The position numbers and the translations under genes were made by a program. From assembly GCA_022508505.1 (NCBI GenBank), contig JAFLVC010000005.1, positions 1-64,000 of the forward strand: DNA of 64,000 nucleotides, in the 5' to 3' direction. Source of the stretch: Clostridiales bacterium (GTDB lineage: Bacteria > Bacillota > Clostridia > Christensenellales > Pumilibacteraceae). The notes beneath the pieces are model-generated. The model was not told the origin of the DNA. It ran no database searches and saw nothing but the letters and a program-made list of their open reading frames with translations. Positions 32,154 to 42,071 of the stretch are shown here, piece after piece (position 1 is the stretch's first letter; every line of letters begins with the position of its first letter).

Positions 32154-34348
32154 TAGCAAAGGTCATTGTGGATATTTCGGCGAGCGACGTCGACCGCGTA
32201 TTCGATTATACGGCGATCGACGGTGCGGAAAAAGGCTCGCGCGTAACCGTGCCGTTCGGCAACAGAAACATCGAAGGGTACGTGATTGACTTTTCGGACA
32301 GTACCGACGTGCCCGCCGATAAATTGAAGTCCATAACCGAAGTTCTCGACGACCGTCCGATAATCTCGGACGAATTTTTAAAGCTGTGCGACTACATGAC
32401 CGAGCGCTTTCACCTGCGCAAAATCGACGTGTTGCGCTTGCTGTTGCCGTCCAAAATGCGAGGCGGTAGAATACGTGCGCTCGAAAAGAACATAATCGAA
32501 ATATCTTCCGAATTTATCGACCAAGACCCTTCGCTTTTTATAAAGAAATCGGCGGTATCTCAGCGCGACGTGTACGAATATCTTTTGGAAGTCGGCGAGG
32601 CGGAGCAGAGCTATCTAAACGCCAATTACTCCGCAGCGGCTGTCAGAAATCTTCTTTCGCGCGGAGTGCTGGTGGCGCGTCGCGAGCGCGTGTTTAGAAC
32701 GCCGTACGCCGGAATTGTGCAAAAGGACAGCGGCGTCGTGCTTACCGACGCGCAAAACGCCGCAGTAAATTCGATAATGACGAGCGATAAACCGACGCTG
32801 CTTTTCGGCGTAACGGGAAGCGGCAAGACAGAGGTTTATCTCGACTGCATAGAAAAAACGCTGAATGGCGGCAAGACTGCGATTATGCTCGTTCCCGAAA
32901 TCTCGCTTACGCCGCAGGTTATGCGCGTGTTTCGCTCGAGGTTCGGCGACGAGGTCGCGCTTCTTCATTCGGGGCTTTCGGACGGCGAGCGGTTTGACGA
33001 GTGGCGGCGGCTACTTACAGGCAAAGCGCACGTGGCGGTCGGAGCGCGCTCCGCTATATTCGCGCCGCTTAGCAACGTCGGGCTTATAGTAATCGACGAA
33101 GAGCACGACACCTCGTACATATCGGAATCCAATCCGCGCTACATAACACGCGACGTCGCGTTTTTCCGCGCCGCGTACAGCGGTGCTAAGGTCGTCATGG
33201 GCTCCGCCACGCCGTCGGTGGAAAGTTTTTACGAGGCTGAGCGCGGCAATTATACGCTCGCAAAGCTCTCCGAGCGCATAAATAAGCGCAAAATGCCCGA
33301 AATCGAAACGGTAAATATGTGCAACGAGGCTATCTACGGCAACGGCGGTATGTTCTCGGCAAAGCTCGTGACGGCGCTTGACGAGTGCTTAAAAGCGGGC
33401 AATCAAGCGATACTGTTTATCAACCGTCGCGGCTACAGCTCGTACGTCATGTGCAAAAAGTGCGGGTTTGTCGCAAAGTGCGAGGACTGCGACGTTTCGC
33501 TCGTCTATCACAAGGACGAAAACGTATTGAAATGTCACTATTGTCAGCGGCGGTATTCAATGCTCGATTTTTGTCCAAACTGCAAAAGCCCGCATATAAA
33601 GCAAGGCTTTATGGGCACGGAGCGCGTCGTCGAGACGATTAACAAGATGTTCCCGTCGGCGCGAGTGATTCGCATGGACAACGACACTACGCGCACCAAG
33701 GACGCGCACCTAAATCTTTTGAGCTCGTTTGCGAGCGGCAACGCCGATATCTTGGTGGGAACGCAGATGGTCGCAAAAGGGCACGACTTTGCAAATGTTA
33801 CGCTCGTCGGGATTATCGACGCGGACATGAGCCTGCACTTTTCGGACTTTCGCGCAGTCGAACGCACCTTTCAGCTCATTACGCAGGTTGCGGGGCGCGC
33901 GGGGCGCGAGAGTAAGCCGGGGCGCGTCATTTTGCAGACTTATACGCCGGGGCACTACGTTTATCGGTTCGCGTCCGAGTACGATTATGAAGGGTTTTAC
34001 AAAAAGCAAATCAATCTTTTGCAGACTACTGCTTTTCCGCCGTTTACCGAGATATTGCGTATCTTGGTCACTTGCGAAAACGAAAGCGCCGCGCTCGACG
34101 CTACGCGGGACGCAATGGAAAAGATACGCGATCTTGCAAGCTCTCATCCGGACGATTTCGTGTATCTGAGCGCAATGCGGTCGCCCAAAAAGCGCATACA
34201 GTCAAAGTACAGAATGCAGATTTTGATGCGCATAAAACCCGACAGAGACGGCATAAGAAGCGCGGTCTATACCGCGACCGACGAAGTCGCCGCGCTCTAT
34301 CCGCAGGTAAAGCTGTTTACCGAAATAAATCCAAACGACCTAAGTTAA
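32150..34348 (+). CDS. priA: Primosomal protein N' (PriA helicase)
   Basis: GVTGSGKTEVYL, DEEHD, CxxC zinc motifs, VAGRAGR. Confidence 0.96.
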   Translation: MIAKVIVDISASDVDRVFDYTAIDGAEKGSRVTVPFGNRNIEGYVIDFSDSTDVPADKLKSITEVLDDRPIISDEFLKLCDYMTERFHLRKIDVLRLLLPSKMRGGRIRALEKNIIEISSEFIDQDPSLFIKKSAVSQRDVYEYLLEVGEAEQSYLNANYSAAAVRNLLSRGVLVARRERVFRTPYAGIVQKDSGVVLTDAQNAAVNSIMTSDKPTLLFGVTGSGKTEVYLDCIEKTLNGGKTAIMLVPEISLTPQVMRVFRSRFGDEVALLHSGLSDGERFDEWRRLLTGKAHVAVGARSAIFAPLSNVGLIVIDEEHDTSYISESNPRYITRDVAFFRAAYSGAKVVMGSATPSVESFYEAERGNYTLAKLSERINKRKMPEIETVNMCNEAIYGNGGMFSAKLVTALDECLKAGNQAILFINRRGYSSYVMCKKCGFVAKCEDCDVSLVYHKDENVLKCHYCQRRYSMLDFCPNCKSPHIKQGFMGTERVVETINKMFPSARVIRMDNDTTRTKDAHLNLLSSFASGNADILVGTQMVAKGHDFANVTLVGIIDADMSLHFSDFRAVERTFQLITQVAGRAGRESKPGRVILQTYTPGHYVYRFASEYDYEGFYKKQINLLQTTAFPPFTEILRILVTCENESAALDATRDAMEKIRDLASSHPDDFVYLSAMRSPKKRIQSKYRMQILMRIKPDRDGIRSAVYTATDEVAALYPQVKLFTEINPNDLS

Positions 34349-34358
34349 GAGGTGTATT

Positions 34359-34808
34359 ATGGCAAGAAGAAATATTTATCAAGTCGGAGACAACACTCTC
34401 CGCGAGGTTAGTAAGCCCGTCACGGAGTTTGACGACAGACTTTGGCAGCTCCTCGACGACATGCGCGACACTCTGATATACGCAGACGGCGCAGGACTTG
34501 CCGCGCCGCAGGTTGGGGTGTTAAAGCGCGTGTTTATCGCCACGTTCGACGGTGGAAACACCATAATCGAGGCTGTAAACCCCAAAATTGTCAAGACTAA
34601 AGGCAAGCGCGTCGCTCCCGAAGGGTGTCTATCCATTCCGCGGATCAGGGAAAAGGTGGAACGCCCCAAACACGTGGAAGTTGAAGCGTTTGACCGTCAC
34701 GGCAATCCCATAGTCTTGAAGGCGAGCAATTTCGAAGCGTCGTGCTTTTGCCACGAGATAGACCACCTCGACGGCATTCTGTTTACCGATAAGTCGATAA
34801 AGAAGTAG
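34359..34808 (+). CDS. def: Peptide deformylase
   Basis: GAGLAAPQVG, EGCLSIP, CHEIDHLDGILF. Confidence 0.96.
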   Translation: MARRNIYQVGDNTLREVSKPVTEFDDRLWQLLDDMRDTLIYADGAGLAAPQVGVLKRVFIATFDGGNTIIEAVNPKIVKTKGKRVAPEGCLSIPRIREKVERPKHVEVEAFDRHGNPIVLKASNFEASCFCHEIDHLDGILFTDKSIKK

Positions 34809-34815
34809 GGAAATA

Positions 34816-35730
34816 ATGAAAGTACTTTTTATGGGAACGCCCGAGTTTGCGGTGCCGAGTCTTCGCGCGCTTATCGAAAGCTCACACGAGGTAGTCGGCG
34901 TCGTAACGCAGCCCGACCGCGCTGTAAAGCACGGAAAAACGGAGAGCGGAGCCGTGAAGCTTGCGGCCGCCGATTTGGGACTGAAAATAATACAGCCCGA
35001 AAAGATACGCGACTGCGTTGGAGAGCTCAAGGCTTTCGGTGCGGATATTGCGGTGACGGCGGCGTACGGTCAGTTGTTGACGCAAACCGTTCTCGACGCA
35101 TTCCCGCGCGGCGTAATAAACGTGCACGCCTCGCTTTTGCCAAAGTATAGGGGTGCATCTCCGATAGCCGCCGCAATCGAAAACGGCGAAGCGGTTACAG
35201 GCGTAACTATTATGCAAACGGCGCTCGGGCTCGACAGCGGAGATATCCTTTCCGTAGCGCGAACGGAGATCGGAAAAACCGAAACGGCGGGCGAACTTAC
35301 GGGTAGGCTTGCCGAAATGGGCGCAAAGCTTTTGATATCGACGCTTGACGGCTTTGATAAAATCGTGCCAATCAAGCAGGACGATACTTTGGCGACGCAC
35401 TGTCGCACAATCAAAAAGCACGAGCAAATAATCGATTTTTCGCGCTCTGCGCAGCAGGTGGTCGATAAAATCCGCGCGCTTTCGCCACTTCCGTCGGCTA
35501 AGACTTCTATAAACGGCGAGGTGTACAAGCTGTATGCCGCGGCGGTCGCGGAAGATAGTTATTCGGGAAGTGCAGGCGAAATCGTGCGCTGCGACAGTAA
35601 GCTCGTAATAGCCTGCAGGGACGGTTGCGTGGAAATACTCAAAATTCAAGCGCCGTCAAAGCGCGTTCTCGACATTGCCGAGTTTTTGCGCGGTAAAAAA
35701 TTTGCGGTAGGTACGGTTTGTGGCAAATAA
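34816..35730 (+). CDS. fmt: Methionyl-tRNA formyltransferase
   Basis: MGTPEFAVPSL, NVHASLLPKYRGASPIAAAI. Confidence 0.96.
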   Translation: MKVLFMGTPEFAVPSLRALIESSHEVVGVVTQPDRAVKHGKTESGAVKLAAADLGLKIIQPEKIRDCVGELKAFGADIAVTAAYGQLLTQTVLDAFPRGVINVHASLLPKYRGASPIAAAIENGEAVTGVTIMQTALGLDSGDILSVARTEIGKTETAGELTGRLAEMGAKLLISTLDGFDKIVPIKQDDTLATHCRTIKKHEQIIDFSRSAQQVVDKIRALSPLPSAKTSINGEVYKLYAAAVAEDSYSGSAGEIVRCDSKLVIACRDGCVEILKIQAPSKRVLDIAEFLRGKKFAVGTVCGK

Positions 35731-36979
35731 CAAAAAGCCTATAAATGCCGGCGCGGTGTATGCCGACAAAATGACGGATAAAGCGGTCTACGACGCGCTG
35801 TGCGACGTTTATATTGGCGGCGCATACTGCGCTCGCGCGATAACTGACGCTATCAAAAATCTCAAAGAACAGCGCGCCCGCGCATTCGTGACGAGCGCGT
35901 TTTACGGCGTGCTGGACAAGAATGTGCGGCTCGAAAAGATAATAAAAGAGCTTTGCGACAGACCGCCGCAAAAAAACGCCGAGGTTTTACTCAAGCAGGG
36001 GCTCTACTACGTCGGATATTCGGACATCCCGCACTACGCCGCGGTCAATCGGATTGTGGAACTGTCAAAGTCGATAGGCGGCGTATTCGGCGGGTTTATC
36101 AACGCCGTGCTCAAAAAATCTATAGGTTATTCGCCTAAGTTCAAGAGCACGCTCGAACGGTTTTCTTACGAACACTGCACGCCCGAATGGCTGTGCAAAA
36201 TGCTGATTTCAGATTATTCGGAAACGCGTGCGGCGTCCATTCTCGACGCCGAGCTACCGAGCGGCACTCACGTCCGTCCGGTAAAGGGTCGGACGACGGA
36301 CGCCGAGTTTTCGGAAGCGTGCAAAGGACTGAAAAGCACCGAATACGGCTACTATTGCGACAAAAACGCTCTCGATAAGCTCGAAGGCGGAACGTATGCC
36401 GTACAGTCGCTTTCTTCAGTAAAGGCGGTCAGAAAGTACGCCGAGGGTCTTACAGGCGGCACGGCGCTCGATCTTTGCGCCGCGCCCGGCGGAAAATCGG
36501 TGTATTTGTACGAGCTTGGCGACTACAAAATTACTGCGTGCGACATATATCCGCACAAGCTAGACCTCATGCGCGGCTACGCCAAAAAGTACGGCGCTAA
36601 GATTTCGGTCAGGCTTAACGACGCGACCGTGCATAACGCCGAGTTCGACGGCGCGTTCGACTTGGTCATTGCCGACTGCCCGTGCAGCGGAACGGGCACG
36701 CTCCGTTCCAGGCCGGACATATTGTTGCACAGAAAACCGTCCGACCTCGCGGGACTTAACGCACTGCAAACGAAAATTCTCGCGGCGTCCGCAACTTATC
36801 CAAAGCGCGGCGGGATTTTGTGCTATTCCACTTGCTCTGTATTAAAGTGCGAAAACGAGAGAATTGTGCGCGATTTTTTGGAATCGCATTCGGAATACAC
36901 GTTGCTTGACGAGACAAAGCTTTTACCCGATGCCGACGCTTGCGACGGATTCTATATAGCGAGGTTTGTGCGCTCGTGA
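35720..36979 (+). CDS. rsmB: 16S rRNA cytosine-967 methyltransferase RsmB
   Basis: N-terminal NusB-like domain; DLCAAPGGKSVYL, ADCPCSGTGTL, CYSTCSV. Confidence 0.9.
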   Translation: MANNKKPINAGAVYADKMTDKAVYDALCDVYIGGAYCARAITDAIKNLKEQRARAFVTSAFYGVLDKNVRLEKIIKELCDRPPQKNAEVLLKQGLYYVGYSDIPHYAAVNRIVELSKSIGGVFGGFINAVLKKSIGYSPKFKSTLERFSYEHCTPEWLCKMLISDYSETRAASILDAELPSGTHVRPVKGRTTDAEFSEACKGLKSTEYGYYCDKNALDKLEGGTYAVQSLSSVKAVRKYAEGLTGGTALDLCAAPGGKSVYLYELGDYKITACDIYPHKLDLMRGYAKKYGAKISVRLNDATVHNAEFDGAFDLVIADCPCSGTGTLRSRPDILLHRKPSDLAGLNALQTKILAASATYPKRGGILCYSTCSVLKCENERIVRDFLESHSEYTLLDETKLLPDADACDGFYIARFVRS

Positions 36980-38034
36980 AAACTCCGCTTTGCGATTTGC
37001 AGTATTCCGAATTGGAAGAGTTGGTCGCAGCGGCGGGCGAACCCAGGTACCGCGCCGAGCAGCTCTGCCGTCATATTGTGGCGTACGACGGCTTCGAGGA
37101 ATACACCGATCTTCCCAAAAGCTTTATTGCCAAGCTTCGCGAAAATTACTTCGACAGACCGTTTATCGAAAAGTCCCGTGTGGTGTCGACCGACGGCGCT
37201 ACTCGCTATCTGTTCGAAACGGCGGAAGGCGATCTTGTAGAGGCGGTGTTCTTGCCGCACGGCTACGGCAACAGCGTGTGCGTTTCCTGTCAAGTCGGTT
37301 GCGCCATGGGCTGCACGTTTTGCGCGTCCGGCTATTACGGCTTTAAGCGCAACCTGTCGGCGGGCGAGATACTCGCACAGGCGCTTTTTATTGCGCGCGA
37401 CAAAAAGGACGAGGGCGGCGTCAAAAAAATCGTCATGATGGGGAGCGGCGAGCCGCTTGCCAACTACGACAATACCGTAAAGTTTTTTAAACTGTTGAGT
37501 TCTAAAAAAGGGCTCAATATCGGAATGCGCTCCATTTCCATATCTACGTGCGGGCTTCCCGACAAGATAGAGCGGCTTGCACGCGACGGATTCAGCGGCA
37601 CGCTCTCGCTGTCTCTTCACGCTGCGACCGACGAAAAGCGCAAAAAAATCATGCGTGTCGCAAACAGCCACACCGTAAAAGACATTGTAAAATCCATGCG
37701 CACATTCTTCGACGCAACCCGTCGGCGCGTGGTTATCGAGTACATCTTGATTGCGGGCTTCAACGACACCGACGCGGACGTTTCGGCGCTAAAAAATCTT
37801 TTGCGAGGGCTTTGCTGCCACGTCAATCTGATTCCGCTAAACCCCACGGATCACTGCGACTTGAAGCCGCCGACCAAAAAACAGGCGTATGCGTTTTGCG
37901 CCAAGCTGAACGACGCCAAAATCTCGGCAACCGTCAGGCGTTCGATGGGCTCGGACGTAGCGGGCGCATGCGGTCAGCTCAAAAACCGCACAGTGGAAGC
38001 GGAGATGGTAAGTAAAAATTTATCGAAAAGGTAG
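36976..38034 (+). CDS. rlmN: 23S rRNA (adenine2503-C2)-methyltransferase RlmN (GTG start)
   Basis: CxxxCxxC radical SAM motif GCAMGCTFCASG. Confidence 0.94.
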   Translation: MKTPLCDLQYSELEELVAAAGEPRYRAEQLCRHIVAYDGFEEYTDLPKSFIAKLRENYFDRPFIEKSRVVSTDGATRYLFETAEGDLVEAVFLPHGYGNSVCVSCQVGCAMGCTFCASGYYGFKRNLSAGEILAQALFIARDKKDEGGVKKIVMMGSGEPLANYDNTVKFFKLLSSKKGLNIGMRSISISTCGLPDKIERLARDGFSGTLSLSLHAATDEKRKKIMRVANSHTVKDIVKSMRTFFDATRRRVVIEYILIAGFNDTDADVSALKNLLRGLCCHVNLIPLNPTDHCDLKPPTKKQAYAFCAKLNDAKISATVRRSMGSDVAGACGQLKNRTVEAEMVSKNLSKR

Positions 38035-38044
38035 TTAAAAACGC

Positions 38045-38073
38045 TTGCCATGCGCAGATAGGTATGATATAAT
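38045..38073 (+). promoter_or_regulatory. rplS promoter
   Basis: TTGCCA-N17-TATAAT, extended -10. Confidence 0.75.
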
Positions 38074-38087
38074 TATTAAGAAATATT

Positions 38088-38117
38088 GTGATGTGACTTC
38101 GCAATATCACTTTTTTT
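38088..38117 (+). terminator. Putative attenuator in the rplS leader
   Basis: GTGATGTG-acttcg-CAATATCAC then TTTTTTT, ~40 nt before the rplS ATG. Confidence 0.5.
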
Positions 38118-38156
38118 GTGTAGTGCGGAGTTTTTGCAAGCATAGGAGGCCTTACA

Positions 38157-38497
38157 TGAGCAACATCATTGCCGAAATCGAAAAAGAGTATATGAAGACA
38201 GACGTCCCCAAGTTTGACGTAGGCGACACCGTGCGCGTATCCGTCAAAGTTAAGGAAGGCAACCGCGAGCGTATTCAGGCATATGAGGGTATAGTCATTG
38301 CCAAAAAGAACGGCTCTGTCCGCGAGACGTTTACCGTTCGCCGCGTTTCTTTCGGCGTCGGTATCGAGCGTACGTTCCCGCTTCATTCGCCGCGCATTAC
38401 CGACATTGCCGTAATCAAGCACGGCAGGGTCCGTCGCGCAAAGCTCTATTACCTTCGCAATCTTTCCGGCAAAGCGGCTAAGATCAAGGAAAAATAA
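38157..38497 (+). CDS. rplS: 50S ribosomal protein L19
   Basis: [42 protein letters not shown]. Confidence 0.96.
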
Positions 38498-38516
38498 ATC
38501 GCATCAAATCAAAAAC

Positions 38517-38543
38517 AATCGGCACATATGCCGATTTTTTTGT
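38517..38543 (+). terminator. rplS terminator
   Basis: AATCGGCA-cat-ATGCCGATT-TTTTT. Confidence 0.8.
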
Positions 38544-38588
38544 GCCGAAAAAGAGTAAACGCGCATGTAATCGGCAACAATTTTTCAA

Positions 38589-41500
38589 ATGGAGCTTTTG
38601 TTCGTTTTGCCGATTATAGCCGCTGTTGCGGTGTTTCTCTATAAAATAGCGACCGCGCCCACGCAGCCTGTCTTTACGATTGAGCGCCTTGTTCGGCATG
38701 CCGCATTACGCCGAATAGAGGAGCTTGCGAAATCGTGCTCGTCGACAGTGCGCGGAAACGGTGTCGAATATGAGCGCCTTTTGAAACGCTTGGATGGGCA
38801 TTTGACGCGCATGGATACGAGCTGCGACGGTGAATGCGAACTTTGGAAATATGTGTTAAAAGCGTCTATTCCCGTCGTAAGGGCGGCAATTGATCTTTGC
38901 AATGCGAAGCTCGGCGAGGCTCGAAAGATAGGGCACGTGCGCGGTGTTCCGCGGTTGTTTTTGCTTTGCGACTACATTGTCGGGCTCACATGCGGTAGCA
39001 TTGACAAAAGCTTTGTGGAAAGCGCCGTCGACGCGTTCTGTAAGTTCGCACCGCTCGGCTACGATGAAATGTCGCAGCTTCTGCCCATGCTTGCATTTTG
39101 TTTGTTGGGCGTTCTGGAGCGCACGCTCTTTGACGCAATAGCCCGCGACAGCGAATATGAAAAAGGGCTTACCGACGGCGCGGCGGGGCAAGTCGGGCTC
39201 GATATGCTATTCTCTTGCGACTATGTGTGCGGGATTATAGACAGCGCAAACGACGACGGTGCGCTAAAAAAGCTGTTCGACGATAACGAAATATCTTCTT
39301 TTGACGAAAAGCTGACAAGGCGGGAACGTTTGTCAGAGCTTGCCGAAACGATAGATTCGATTGTTCGTTCACTGTGCGTGTTGTCCGAAAAAGAGCATGG
39401 CACGCCTTTTTCGCGCGACCGCGGAACGTATGTGTTCGGCGGGGAAACGAGGCGAATTTGCAACCGCTTCCAAAACCGCCGCCTTACGGTTTGCACGGAC
39501 AACCGCGGCGTTATAGAAATATCCGACAGTGCCCGTCGATTTTTCGCGAATTTCGCGGCGTCGGTTACGGTAAACGGAAAGACTATACAGCTAAGCGACA
39601 CCGACGGGGTATTTCAGTGCAACAATACGCTGTACAGAACTGTTGCCGACGGCCTTGAATACAGCGCGGACGTCATCGCGCCGCCGACAGACGGATGTAT
39701 GCTTGTACGCGTTTCCGTCGTAAACCGAACGCCGCAGCCAATATCGGCAACAATATCCGCCGCTTGCCGAGTTCGTGCCGCCGACGGCAATGTTCTGAGA
39801 TCGAAGAGTATCAAGAACATCGGCATTCTGCTATCTGCCGACGAGTACGAAGTGGGACTATGTGCCGATACGCAGTGCGATTATGCCGCAAATGAAGCCG
39901 AGCAGTCCGTTTGCGCAGAGCGCTACACGGAAGTCGGCGCATTTGAAAAACGTTCGGTGATGTTTGCTGTTTCGATCGGCAAAAAGCTAAACGCCCCACA
40001 GCTTTATAGATATTCGGATGAGCTTTACTTTTTACGTTCACTTGTCGCCGCACAAGCTTACTATGCAGATAACTATGCCGGCACACTGATTGACGATAAT
40101 ACGCAGCGTTTTGTTTACCGCGACGTAAAACAGGATATGTATGCTCCGACCGTCGATTGCGCAAGCTGTATTTTCGAGCGCGGCGCGGGCGGGTTTACCG
40201 ACGACGGGTACAGCATAGAGGTCGGCGCGACAAGTAAATATGCGCTAACCGGCATGCTATTCGATGGGGAGGTTTTTGCCGATGTAAAAAGTGACGGCAA
40301 CGAGAAAACCGTGCTATCGGGCGGCGGAGAATACGGCTCAATGAACGTGGTGCTTGACGAGGACGGCGTCGTTTGGTCGCCGTTCGGGAGTCTTGCGGGA
40401 GATGGCGCGACGTGCGAGTTTTGTCGCGGCTATATAGTTTACAGAAGCGTGCGAAACGGTTGTCTGACGACGCTCACGCGCACTGTTGCGCGAGGAAAGC
40501 GTGCCGAAATTTTGCTAGTTGCCGTCGACAACCGCACGGACATTGACAGGTGTATAGACGTCATGCTCACTTCGGAAGCGGACAGCGATGCGCGTATCGT
40601 AAAGAACGGTGACACAGTGTATGCAGTCGGCAAGAACGGATTCGCATTGATGTCGTCCGAAAGCCCCGCCGAATACTGCGAATACAAAGAAGGTTATCTC
40701 GATCACGGCAGAATCGCTCGCGCCTCGAATTTTCTAAGCGGCGGCGAAACGCTCGCGCCGACATTGTCCGTCAGGCTTTATATACCTGCGCGTTCCGAAA
40801 AAAAAGTTGCGTTTTGCCGCGCACTCAATTCCGGCGGTATTTTGATTGACGGAATTACAGTAGAGGATGCGGAGGAGTATATAGCATGCGAGGCGGAGTA
40901 CTATAAGAGCAGCGAGCGCATTACGTTGCGATCATCCGATCCTTTGCTTAACGCGGTGCATGCGCATTCTCTGTATGTAGCGCGCGCGCTTTTGGACAAG
41001 TACATGTACGTCGGGCGTTACGACCGAGCACTTCTTACGTGCTTTGCCGCAAAATATGCCGATCCCGACTGCGTATGCGACGCGCTTTTGTCACTTTTCG
41101 AAAAGCAGGAAAGCTGCGGGCGACTTGATATAGGGCGCAAAACGCAGATTGCGACGCTTCTTTTGCCACTTGCGACGATTGACTTAATAAATTACCGTGG
41201 AGACTGCAGGCTGTTTAGCGAGAGCGTGAGCTTTTCCGTCGGACGGTTACCGTTCAAAAAGGCGTCTGTGCTCGAGCATTGCTTCCGCGCAATAGACTTT
41301 TCCATTCTCATGTCGGCGAGCATGGACGAAAAAGCCGACAGGGCGTTCTCTGCACTTTTGCTTCGCGCCGCAAAAGCGTTTATCGAGTACAGCACAAACA
41401 CCGACAGAGTAAAAGCGTATTCTCTTGTCATTTCTCGGCTCGCGAAAAGAGAAGAATACCGGCGAAAAGCGCTCGAAGCCGCGCAGATTGAGTTCGATCC

Positions 41501-41912
41501 GCTGGGCGTTGCAACCGCATTTGCAAGGTATGAGGCGTACGACTGCGAAGGCGCGTACCAAGCCGTAAAAGAGCTTGCCGATAAGGCGTTTTCGGACGGA
41601 GTTTTTCGGCTTTACGCCGACCCTGACGGAGTCACTGCGTCGTTATTTTATACTTTGATAACGGAAAGACTGCTCGGCATATCGGTGCGCGGCGATAGGG
41701 CGAAGATATCTCCGAACACCGCGGCGAACACTCCGCATTTGGAGTTCGACATATCGTCGGATTTTGAAAAAACGCATATACTCATCGACGACAGCGATAC
41801 GGTCGGCTCATGGCAGATAAATTACGACAGAATTTCGATAGCGTCCGACACTATCAGATTATGCGACACTGCCGCAGACGTCGTTATCAGGCGTAACGGA
41901 AATGCCGGATGA
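38589..41912 (+). CDS. Large protein distantly resembling non-GT parts of cyclic beta-1,2-glucan synthase / GH94
   Basis: N-term TM; RGVPRLFLLCDYIVGL...PLGYDEMSQLLPMLAFCLLGVLE region; C-term ERLLGISVRGDRAKISPNTA resembles GH94 tail; no DWND-type catalytic motif seen. Confidence 0.5.
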   Translation: MELLFVLPIIAAVAVFLYKIATAPTQPVFTIERLVRHAALRRIEELAKSCSSTVRGNGVEYERLLKRLDGHLTRMDTSCDGECELWKYVLKASIPVVRAAIDLCNAKLGEARKIGHVRGVPRLFLLCDYIVGLTCGSIDKSFVESAVDAFCKFAPLGYDEMSQLLPMLAFCLLGVLERTLFDAIARDSEYEKGLTDGAAGQVGLDMLFSCDYVCGIIDSANDDGALKKLFDDNEISSFDEKLTRRERLSELAETIDSIVRSLCVLSEKEHGTPFSRDRGTYVFGGETRRICNRFQNRRLTVCTDNRGVIEISDSARRFFANFAASVTVNGKTIQLSDTDGVFQCNNTLYRTVADGLEYSADVIAPPTDGCMLVRVSVVNRTPQPISATISAACRVRAADGNVLRSKSIKNIGILLSADEYEVGLCADTQCDYAANEAEQSVCAERYTEVGAFEKRSVMFAVSIGKKLNAPQLYRYSDELYFLRSLVAAQAYYADNYAGTLIDDNTQRFVYRDVKQDMYAPTVDCASCIFERGAGGFTDDGYSIEVGATSKYALTGMLFDGEVFADVKSDGNEKTVLSGGGEYGSMNVVLDEDGVVWSPFGSLAGDGATCEFCRGYIVYRSVRNGCLTTLTRTVARGKRAEILLVAVDNRTDIDRCIDVMLTSEADSDARIVKNGDTVYAVGKNGFALMSSESPAEYCEYKEGYLDHGRIARASNFLSGGETLAPTLSVRLYIPARSEKKVAFCRALNSGGILIDGITVEDAEEYIACEAEYYKSSERITLRSSDPLLNAVHAHSLYVARALLDKYMYVGRYDRALLTCFAAKYADPDCVCDALLSLFEKQESCGRLDIGRKTQIATLLLPLATIDLINYRGDCRLFSESVSFSVGRLPFKKASVLEHCFRAIDFSILMSASMDEKADRAFSALLLRAAKAFIEYSTNTDRVKAYSLVISRLAKREEYRRKALEAAQIEFDPLGVATAFARYEAYDCEGAYQAVKELADKAFSDGVFRLYADPDGVTASLFYTLITERLLGISVRGDRAKISPNTAANTPHLEFDISSDFEKTHILIDDSDTVGSWQINYDRISIASDTIRLCDTAADVVIRRNGNAG

Positions 41913-41929
41913 TTTTATCTTACAATATG

Positions 41930-41959
41930 ATTGACATTTATGACGCATTACGGTTACAA
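41930..41959 (+). promoter_or_regulatory. Promoter upstream of the P-type ATPase gene
   Basis: TTGACA-N18-TACAAT. Confidence 0.65.
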
Positions 41960-41977
41960 TATCAAAGGCGATTAATG

Positions 41978-42040
41978 TAATTTACCGAATTGCGGCAATT
42001 TTTTAAATCGTCGACATATTGTTATATAGAAGTCCGCAAT
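41978..42040 (+). promoter_or_regulatory. Putative terminator/antiterminator leader of the P-type ATPase gene
   Basis: Imperfect hairpin ending in T6 at 41978-42003; AATTGCGG (41987) complementary to CCGCAATT (42033). Confidence 0.4.
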
Positions 42041-42071
42041 TTTCATAAAACAATCGGATTTCGGAGCGTAT

